5,578 nt of DNA from Thermodesulfovibrionales bacterium (lineage in GTDB: Bacteria > Nitrospirota > Thermodesulfovibrionia > Thermodesulfovibrionales > SM23-35), in contig JAGUWT010000039.1 in the NCBI GenBank assembly GCA_020062205.1, positions 1-5,578 of the forward strand. Direction: 5' to 3'. Shown here piece after piece: positions 1 to 4,940 of the stretch. The notes beneath the pieces were generated by a model that made no database searches, was not told the origin of the DNA, and worked only from the letters and a program-made list of their open reading frames with translations. A program made the position numbers and the translations under genes. Numbering within the stretch: the first letter of the stretch is position 1; every line of letters starts with the position of its first letter.

Positions 1-326
1 CCATGCTTTGCTACAGGTACGCCTGCACCGGCAACCACAATGGCTGTTGTTGTTGAGATATTGAATGTGTGTGCCATGTCTCCACCCGTTCCACAGGTAT
101 CAAGGACTCCCTCAGGTGCCTTGATTGTCGTTGCCTTCTCCCGCATAATCCTCGCTGCTCCAGTTATTTCCTCGACAGTCTCACCTTTCATCCTCAGGGC
201 TGTAAGAAACGCCCCTATCTGGGCATCTGTAGCCTTACCTTCCATGATTTCCTTCATACACTCAGCCATTTCAGCCTCTGAAAGGGTTATGTTACTGACA
301 AGCATGTGAATTGCCTCTTTAATCAT
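1..326 (-). CDS. trpD: Anthranilate phosphoribosyltransferase, N-terminal part (cut by window edge)
   Basis: TrpD transfers the phosphoribosyl group of PRPP to anthranilate, the second step of tryptophan synthesis, in the cytoplasm. Reading leftward from the ATG at 326-324 gives 108 complete residues before the window ends. The N-terminal helical segment (about 1-65, including DAQIGAFLTALRMKGET at 34-50) is followed by the PRPP-binding glycine-rich loop DTCGTGGD at 76-83. Next comes the HTFNIST stretch at 86-92, and the segment ends with VPVAKHG, all classic for this family. The start is supported by an AGGGGG Shine-Dalgarno at 337-332, five bases upstream. The catalytic C-terminal domain lies outside the window, so intactness cannot be judged. 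The gene is divergent from the kdsC set. No trpE or trpG precedes it here, so it appears to head its own transcript, although no minus-strand promoter is convincing. The family call is secure; thymidine phosphorylase-like relatives are unlikely given the motif set. Confidence 0.95.
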   Translation of the reverse strand, partial: MIKEAIHMLVSNITLSEAEMAECMKEIMEGKATDAQIGAFLTALRMKGETVEEITGAARIMREKATTIKAPEGVLDTCGTGGDMAHTFNISTTTAIVVAGAGVPVAKH

Positions 327-387
327 CCGTGCCCCCTATGCAGCCAAAGCATTGCTAAAAACATACATTGTTATTGTATAGTGCCTT

Positions 388-412
388 TAAACATTTATAA
401 ACATGTTTTATA
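388..412. promoter_or_regulatory. Possible operator: 10-bp-spaced direct repeat plus imperfect dyad
   Basis: TAAACAT occurs at 388-394 and again at 398-404, exactly 10 bases apart (one helical turn). The second copy is also part of the palindrome AAACATGTTT (399-408). Its arms extend to TATAAAC / GTTTTATA (396-412) if one unpaired T is allowed. The element lies just upstream of the -10 box of the rightward transcript, about where a -35 contact would be, and between two divergent genes. A regulator site is a reasonable guess. The region is A+T-rich, so chance is a real alternative, and I do not recognise it as a known operator. Confidence 0.25.
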
Positions 413-428
413 CAAATTCGATTTAAGG

Positions 429-434
429 TATAAT
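429..434 (+). promoter_or_regulatory. -10 box (TATAAT) of the rightward kdsC-led transcript
   Basis: A perfect TATAAT consensus lies 54 bases before the kdsC start, in the only intergenic region able to hold a promoter for the rightward genes. A transcription start would be expected near 440-442. No good -35 hexamer is present at 16-18 bp spacing (TTTTAT at 406-411 is the best), and there is no TGn extension. If real, the promoter is either activator-dependent or recognised mainly through its -10 box. Confidence 0.5.
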
Positions 435-440
435 TCTCGT

Positions 441-491
441 ATGCTGAAATACACCAATCCCAGCACATGCGTACGTGAAATTATACGATGA
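441..491 (+). other. Possible 16-codon leader ORF overlapping the kdsC start
   Basis: An ATG at 441 opens 16 codons (MLKYTNPSTCVREIIR) ending in TGA at 489-491, which overlaps the kdsC ATG at 488 in the ATGA arrangement typical of translational coupling. The kdsC start itself has no recognisable Shine-Dalgarno. The leader ATG also lacks one, but it sits where the transcript from the TATAAT box would begin, so it could be read as a leaderless message. This is positional inference only. So short an ORF can easily be chance, and no protein similarity is recognised. Confidence 0.2.
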
Positions 492-1075
492 AAAAGGAAA
501 GAAAAGAAATCGAAAAAAGTCAGCGAAACATATCCAGAAAGAACTCTCAAAAAAGACTTCTTAAGATTGCAAAAAATATAAAACTTCTCATACTTGATGT
601 TGACGGTGTACTCACCGATGGGAGCATTATCCTTGACAACAAGGACAATGAGTTTAAGGTATTTCATGTGCGTGATGGTCATGGCATAAAGATGATTCTA
701 CGTGCCGGGATTCATGTCGCCATCATTACAGGCAGGTATTCAAAGGTTGTTGAACGAAGGGCAAAGGAACTTGGTATTTCTAAGGTCATGCAGCAGTGTT
801 TTGACAAGAGGGTAGTGTATCGCACCTTTCTTGAAAAATATTCACTTCACGATGAAGAAGTTGCATTTATTGGGGATGACGTCGTTGATATCCCTCTTTT
901 GAAGATGGCAGGTTTTTCGGTTGCTGTTGCTGATGCTCCGGAAGAGGTTAAGGCTGTAGCGATGATGATAACGAAAAACAGAGGAGGCAGGGGGGCTGTC
1001 AGAGAGATATGCGAATTCCTTCTTAAGGCAAAAGGGCTCTGGGAAAGGATAATAGATGAGTACGCTCAAACTTAA
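488..1075 (+). CDS. kdsC: 3-deoxy-D-manno-octulosonate 8-phosphate phosphatase (KdsC), HAD family
   Basis: KdsC removes phosphate from Kdo-8-phosphate to release Kdo, the inner-core sugar linking lipid A to the rest of LPS; it works in the cytoplasm. All HAD motifs are present. Motif I is LDVDGVLTDG, with nucleophile D37 and acid/base D39. Motif II is ITGR with T81, the likely motif III lysine is K107, and motif IV is GDDVVD at 129-134. The C-terminal GGRGAVREICEFLL (166-179) is characteristic of KdsC and separates it from generic HAD phosphatases. The protein has 195 residues. The fold normally begins about ten residues before motif I, so residues 1-23 form an extra tail with ten Lys/Arg. 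ATG 488 is the only ATG, GTG or TTG start before the domain, because an in-frame stop lies at 476-478. No Shine-Dalgarno is visible. The 3' end overlaps pgsA by 20 nt. Confidence 0.93.
   Translation: MKKERKEIEKSQRNISRKNSQKRLLKIAKNIKLLILDVDGVLTDGSIILDNKDNEFKVFHVRDGHGIKMILRAGIHVAIITGRYSKVVERRAKELGISKVMQQCFDKRVVYRTFLEKYSLHDEEVAFIGDDVVDIPLLKMAGFSVAVADAPEEVKAVAMMITKNRGGRGAVREICEFLLKAKGLWERIIDEYAQT
1044..1049 (+). promoter_or_regulatory. Ribosome binding site of pgsA inside kdsC
   Basis: AAAGGA lies six bases before the ATG at 1056, within the last codons of kdsC. It fixes the pgsA start at 1056 and so the 20-nt overlap of the two genes. Confidence 0.6.
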
Positions 1076-1586
1076 TCTCCCAACAGTACTCACCCTGAGC
1101 AGGATTGTTCTTATCCCTGTCTTTGTCTTTACTGTCTATCATCATCCTGTATTTGGTGCATTTGTATTCAGCCTTGCCTCACTCACAGATTTCCTTGATG
1201 GGTACCTTGCAAGGCGTTCAGGCGAGATTACAAAGTTTGGTATTATACTCGATCCTATCGCTGACAAGTTCCTGGTAATATCTGCCTTAGTTGTGCTTGT
1301 TGATATGGAAAGACTCCCCGCATGGATAGCGATTGTTATTATTGCAAGAGAATTCCTTGTAACAGGCCTGCGGGCAGTCGCCTTTTCAAAGGATATCATC
1401 ATCCCTGCTGAGATTGGCGGTAAGATAAAGACGACTGCACAGTTCGCAGCGATTCTCTGTCTTATCCTGGGGAGTATCTTCACTATTGATCTTTACGGTG
1501 TTGGTTTTGCCCTCATCTTGATAGCCCTTGTGCTCTCTATTATCTCGGGTATCCAGTATACGGTTTCCTTCTGGAGGAAGATATAA
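1056..1586 (+). CDS. pgsA: CDP-diacylglycerol--glycerol-3-phosphate 3-phosphatidyltransferase (PgsA)
   Basis: PgsA makes phosphatidylglycerol phosphate from CDP-diacylglycerol and glycerol-3-phosphate in the inner membrane, the committed step toward phosphatidylglycerol and cardiolipin. The complete CDP-alcohol phosphotransferase signature is present: D45, D48-G49, A52-R53, G62, D66 and D70, the aspartates being the metal and catalytic ligands. The N-terminal NLPTVLTLSRI (7-17) and the later IAREFLVTGLRAVA (96-109) favour PgsA over phosphatidylserine or phosphatidylcholine synthases of the same superfamily. Several hydrophobic helices span the rest, and the length (176 residues) is typical. 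It starts inside kdsC with a good AAAGGA site, so it is almost certainly co-expressed with kdsC. It is separated from plsY, another glycerophospholipid gene, by only 50 bases. Confidence 0.93.
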   Translation: MSTLKLNLPTVLTLSRIVLIPVFVFTVYHHPVFGAFVFSLASLTDFLDGYLARRSGEITKFGIILDPIADKFLVISALVVLVDMERLPAWIAIVIIAREFLVTGLRAVAFSKDIIIPAEIGGKIKTTAQFAAILCLILGSIFTIDLYGVGFALILIALVLSIISGIQYTVSFWRKI

Positions 1587-1592
1587 ATTTAA

Positions 1593-1627
1593 AATTCAGA
1601 ATGACAAATGGAAAATGAAAAATAAGG
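1593..1627. repeat. Degenerate A-rich heptad array between pgsA and plsY
   Basis: The short gap between the genes can be read as five successive 7-mers: AATTCAG, AATGACA, AATGGAA, AATGAAA and AATAAGG. Each begins with AAT and the period is exactly 7 nt. The last unit supplies part of the AAGGG Shine-Dalgarno (1624-1628), eight bases before the plsY ATG. It shares its 7-nt period with the two perfect heptamer arrays inside queC. The units are imperfect and A-rich, so chance periodicity is possible. Confidence 0.45.
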
Positions 1628-1636
1628 GTTTAGCAG

Positions 1637-2227
1637 ATGCACATTAAAATAGCATTACTTATACTATTTGCCTTTATCATTGGCTCGATCCCCTTTGGTG
1701 TACTCATAGCGAAGTCAAAGGGAATTGACCTTAAGCAGGTTGGAAGCAGGAATATAGGTGCAACAAATGTTTTGAGGTCACTCGGTAAATGGGCTGCCAT
1801 ACTCACCCTATTGGGTGATATCCTCAAAGGCACTGCGGCAGTTGCAATTGGAAGGTATTTTGGGGTAGGGACATTGTATGAAGGACTTTTAGGATTTTCA
1901 GCGATTCTCGGGCATAATTTTTCTCTCTTCCTGAGGTTCAGGGGGGGTAAGGGGGTAGCAACCAGTTTTGGTGTGCTCGCTCTTTTTTCTCCACAAACAG
2001 CCTTTATTACATTTATAATATGGCTGGTGATTGTCTTACTGACAAGATATTCTTCAGTTGGGGCACTGGTTTCATTCGGGCTCATGCCGATAAACATGTT
2101 ACTCTTTGATAATAAAGAAAAACTCTCTATTGCCCTTCTCATAACGATTCTCATCTTTCTAAGACATAAGGATAATATCCAGAGACTCATACAGGGAACC
2201 GAGAGAGGGGTGGGAGAGAGGCAATGA
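1637..2227 (+). CDS. plsY: Glycerol-3-phosphate acyltransferase (acyl-phosphate dependent), PlsY
   Basis: PlsY acylates glycerol-3-phosphate from acyl-phosphate to make lysophosphatidic acid, the entry step of membrane phospholipid synthesis, in the inner membrane. The family's conserved blocks are all visible: GSIPFG (16-21), GSRNIGATNVLR (36-47), GDILKG (60-65), GHNFSLFLRFRGGKGVAT (92-109) and the C-terminal HKDNIQRLIQGTE (177-189). The 196 residues and multiple hydrophobic segments (about 3-25, 52-72, 112-135, 139-158, 163-175) fit the usual five-to-six-helix enzyme. The ATG at 1637 is preceded by AAGGG at 1624-1628. The partner enzymes PlsX and PlsC are not in the window. Its stop overlaps the next start as ATGA (2224-2227), which suggests translational coupling to the unknown membrane protein downstream. 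Confidence 0.95.
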   Translation: MHIKIALLILFAFIIGSIPFGVLIAKSKGIDLKQVGSRNIGATNVLRSLGKWAAILTLLGDILKGTAAVAIGRYFGVGTLYEGLLGFSAILGHNFSLFLRFRGGKGVATSFGVLALFSPQTAFITFIIWLVIVLLTRYSSVGALVSFGLMPINMLLFDNKEKLSIALLITILIFLRHKDNIQRLIQGTERGVGERQ

Positions 2228-3888
2228 GAAAGATATTTCTCATATTCTTCTTATGTCTTCTTGTCCCTACCCTTTCCTTCGGGAAAGATCTGTACGAGGA
2301 GCAACTCAATAGAGGGATCAGAAACTCAGATCCTTACGCATATGTGCTTATAAAACAAGCAAAAACAAATCCCTCTGAAGCGAAAGAGATACTGAAAAAG
2401 GCTTTAACCTATGCTCCTGATCTTCCTGCTGTATATTTTGAATTATCAAAGGCGAGTTTCTCCTTGTCCTCAAAAGGGATATTCGAGACTATAGATTATA
2501 TGATTAAGGGGATCGCAGCGTATGAGCGCAATTTCTGGTGGTCATTTACAACCGCAGGTTCCCTCTTTATGAGTTTCATAATCTCTTTCATCCTTGCGAT
2601 GATAATAATCATTCTCATAAGACTCCCCCATGATATACCATTGCTTGCGCATGACATAAAAGAAATTCGGACCAAAGCAGGAATCCTGCTATTGCTCATT
2701 TTTGCTTTCACAGGCCCCCTTCTCTTAATAGGTGGCATGCTTATTATCATCGGTTTATATATGAAGAAAGTAGACAGGGTTGTTGTTTATCTCTATCTCC
2801 TGTTTCTTCTTATTTCACCATTGGTATTTAATACGGCTACAATGTTTTTCCAGGTATCTGCTTCGAATAAACTCAAAGCAGTTGTCCAGGTGAATGAATC
2901 AAAAGATAACCAGTACGCCCTCTCTATCTTAAGGGACAGTAATGACGACATTGAGCTCTTCTCGTATGCCCTTGCCTTAAAGCGTGACGGCAGGTACACT
3001 GAGGCAATTGACATCTATAATAGGCTCATAGAAAAAAGACCAAGTCCCCAGTTATACAATAACCTTGCAAATTGTTACGTTGCGATGAATGAGATGGAAA
3101 AGGCAAAAAAAGTATACACGAAATCAATTGAGATGAAACCTATCCCTTCCGCAGTGTATAACCTCAGTCAGGTATGGAGAGAAACATTTGATTTTGAGAA
3201 AGGTGATGAATATATTTCCTATGCACAGAGGTTGGATCGGTATGCTGTGTCGAGGTTCAGGACAATATTTGGCAGGAATCCAAACAGGTTCGTTATTGAT
3301 GAGGTCATACCTTCATCTGCTTTCTGGAAATATTCTCACGAAAGAACAGCAGACACCTTAACCATGGGCCTGTCAATCGCACCTATCTCTTTCATACCTG
3401 TTGCCTCGATTTCTTTCATGATTCTTTTCGCCATCTTGACCAAACGCATAAAACACAGGGCGTTCAGATGCAAGAAGTGTGGAACCGTCCTCTGTAATAT
3501 CTGTGAAAAACGGATTTTATGGGACCAGATGTGTCCAATATGTTACCGCTCATTAATAAAACTCGATGAACTCGATGCAAGAGAGCGTGTTTCAAGGTTG
3601 CTCACTGTTTACGATTATCAGACGAAGAACCGGAATACCATAAAGGCTCTCTCCTTTATACTCCCCGGATCAGCCCAAATATATGCAGGGAATATCATGT
3701 CTGGTTTCCTCTTTCTATGGCCCTTCCTGTTTTTCCTTTTTATTCCTGTTACCAATTCGATATTCGTCATGGAGACATCATATTTTTCACACCTCTGGTT
3801 AAATGTTAGTGCTGTCCTCCTCATGGCCATAGTCTTCTTTGTATCAAATATCATAACGCAAAGGAGGCTTGCAAGAGGATGGCTTTAA
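2224..3888 (+). CDS. Polytopic membrane protein with TPR repeats and a six-cysteine zinc-ribbon-like cluster, function unknown
   Basis: I do not recognise this as a named gene. Residues 1-20 look like a signal peptide or first helix (MRKIFLIFFL start, possible cleavage after SFG). Residues 48-80 resemble a TPR hairpin (EAKEILKKAL..P..PAVYFELSKA). Hydrophobic helices follow near 110-132, 153-178 and 186-207. About three TPR units occupy 244-336 (DGRYTEAIDIYNRLIE, NNLANCYVAMNEMEKAKKVYTKSIEMKP), then another helix near 382-405. A basic stretch leads into three CxxC pairs (C416/C419, C424/C427, C437/C440), as in a zinc-binding ribbon or treble-clef. The tail has an LPGSAQIYAGN motif (480-490), like the PGxGQxYaG turn of TM2-type proteins, and two more helices (about 492-510, 525-545). 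The start is supported by GGGAG at 2212-2216. The gene overlaps plsY by 4 nt and the following gene by 10 nt. A scaffold or assembly role in the envelope is inference only. Confidence 0.8.
   Translation: MRKIFLIFFLCLLVPTLSFGKDLYEEQLNRGIRNSDPYAYVLIKQAKTNPSEAKEILKKALTYAPDLPAVYFELSKASFSLSSKGIFETIDYMIKGIAAYERNFWWSFTTAGSLFMSFIISFILAMIIIILIRLPHDIPLLAHDIKEIRTKAGILLLLIFAFTGPLLLIGGMLIIIGLYMKKVDRVVVYLYLLFLLISPLVFNTATMFFQVSASNKLKAVVQVNESKDNQYALSILRDSNDDIELFSYALALKRDGRYTEAIDIYNRLIEKRPSPQLYNNLANCYVAMNEMEKAKKVYTKSIEMKPIPSAVYNLSQVWRETFDFEKGDEYISYAQRLDRYAVSRFRTIFGRNPNRFVIDEVIPSSAFWKYSHERTADTLTMGLSIAPISFIPVASISFMILFAILTKRIKHRAFRCKKCGTVLCNICEKRILWDQMCPICYRSLIKLDELDARERVSRLLTVYDYQTKNRNTIKALSFILPGSAQIYAGNIMSGFLFLWPFLFFLFIPVTNSIFVMETSYFSHLWLNVSAVLLMAIVFFVSNIITQRRLARGWL
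3861..3867 (+). promoter_or_regulatory. Strong ribosome binding site for the PATAN-pseudopilin gene
   Basis: AAGGAGG lies 11 bases before the ATG at 3879, inside the end of the preceding gene. A second AGAGG (3874-3878) directly abuts the ATG and is too close to act alone. It supports 3879 as the start and the 10-nt overlap. Confidence 0.6.
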
Positions 3889-4928
3889 AGGGTTCGTTAA
3901 AAGATTTCGGGATTGCTGATATCCTTCAGTTAATTTATTTCCAGAAAAAGACCGGCATGCTCACCATTGACGGGAAAATGGACAGCGTAAAACTCATGTT
4001 CATTGACGGGAATATCGTAGGTGCAGAGTCAAAAAGACGTATAGAGGCAAACCGTCTGGGTAAAGTGCTTGTGAAAAAAGGACTTATAAGGGAAGAACAA
4101 CTACAGTCAGTGCTTCTGGAACAGCGTAAAACCGGTGCAAAACTTGGCAGCATCCTCTTGCGGAGAAGGCTTGTCGAACAAAGCCAACTGCTGGAAATCA
4201 TTACAGGTCAGATTACGGAGACCGTGATTCAGATATTTAGCTGGAAACAGGGAATCTACGAATTTATACCACACACAATCTCTTCAGACACAGATATCCC
4301 CATATTTATTGATACACAACAGTTACTCATGGAAGGGTTGAGAATAGTTGATGAGTGGTCCCTTATCGAGGGGAAATTAACACTCGACAGCGTCTTTACG
4401 AAAAGTGCCCTTGTTGTTACAGATTTGACAAAAGATGAGGAAGATATACTTTCAATCGTTGATGGAGAGAATGATGTCAGTACCATCGTAGATATCAGCG
4501 GAAAAGATGACTTTCTGGTATCAAAAACCCTTGTATCTCTCATGGAAAAAGGTGTGATAGAGCCAAAAGAAGCAGCACCTGTTGTTCCTGAGGCGATTCA
4601 AGCAGAGATAAAAAAACCTATGCCATCATATAATGTGCTCCTTGTTTTCATTTTCGTAGCTTCATTCATGCTTTCCTTGTTGCCTGTTTTTTTGAATAAA
4701 AATACCATGTTCAAGAAATTCGATGCTTCAGAGACAATTGAAGACATCAGATTCAAAATGGAGGCTTACAAATTCGAACACGGTTCATATCCTAAAACAC
4801 TTGATGTTATTTCAAAGGAAAAAGACCCATGGGGAAAACCTTTTCTTTATAACTATAGTAATAATTCATTCATCATTCTGAGTACCGGGGCAGATGGTAA
4901 GGAAGGGACAGCAGACGACATCTACTAA
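3879..4928 (+). CDS. PATAN (DUF4388) protein with MshEN-like insert, one membrane helix and a GspG-like C-terminal domain
   Basis: No gene name is recognised, but modules can be read in order. Residues 3-50 (LKGSLKDFGIADILQLIYFQ, TGMLTI, FIDGNIVGAE) and 116-145 (VIQIFSWKQGIYEFIP) are the two halves of a PATAN/DUF4388 domain. Between them, 59-111 hold two 24-residue motifs of MshEN/GspE N-terminal type, RLGKVLVKKG...L75..L79..Q82 and KLGSILLRRR...L104..I108..Q111, five residues apart. Residues 187-229 look like the small winged-helix segment often found after PATAN (IVDGENDVSTIVDIS...LMEKGVIEP). A Pro/Glu linker leads to one helix at 252-271. The rest matches the soluble domain of type II secretion pseudopilin GspG: helix with MEAYKFEHGSYP (295-305), DPWGKP (316-321) and the calcium-loop-like GADGKEGTADDI (337-348). 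There is no prepilin peptidase site. Predicted topology is N-terminus in the cytoplasm, C-terminus in the periplasm. A sensory or signal-linking role is inference. Confidence 0.82.
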   Translation: MALKGSLKDFGIADILQLIYFQKKTGMLTIDGKMDSVKLMFIDGNIVGAESKRRIEANRLGKVLVKKGLIREEQLQSVLLEQRKTGAKLGSILLRRRLVEQSQLLEIITGQITETVIQIFSWKQGIYEFIPHTISSDTDIPIFIDTQQLLMEGLRIVDEWSLIEGKLTLDSVFTKSALVVTDLTKDEEDILSIVDGENDVSTIVDISGKDDFLVSKTLVSLMEKGVIEPKEAAPVVPEAIQAEIKKPMPSYNVLLVFIFVASFMLSLLPVFLNKNTMFKKFDASETIEDIRFKMEAYKFEHGSYPKTLDVISKEKDPWGKPFLYNYSNNSFIILSTGADGKEGTADDIY

Positions 4929-4940
4929 GAGTACCACGTT

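Noticed and set aside
40..309. Plus-strand open frame of 89 codons opposite trpD
   Set aside because: The minus strand encodes clear TrpD with the GTGGD loop; the plus-strand frame is its shadow.
361..401. Minus-strand promoter for trpD (TATACA/TACAAT near 373-380)
   Set aside because: The candidate -10 boxes are imperfect and no matching -35 is found at normal spacing in this A+T-rich stretch, so it is not supportable as a feature.
395..682. Minus-strand open frame of 95 codons across the intergenic region and kdsC start
   Set aside because: It runs through the HAD motif I coding region of kdsC on the other strand, shows no family motif and has no ribosome site of note.
1630..2190. Long antisense open frame across plsY (186 codons)
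   Set aside because: It is the mirror of a certain plsY gene with all conserved motifs. The antisense protein shows no recognisable family and is best explained by codon bias of the real strand.
4929..4940. Terminator or new promoter between the PATAN-pseudopilin gene and queC
   Set aside because: Only 12 bases separate the genes, with no hairpin or T-run, so read-through is the simplest reading.
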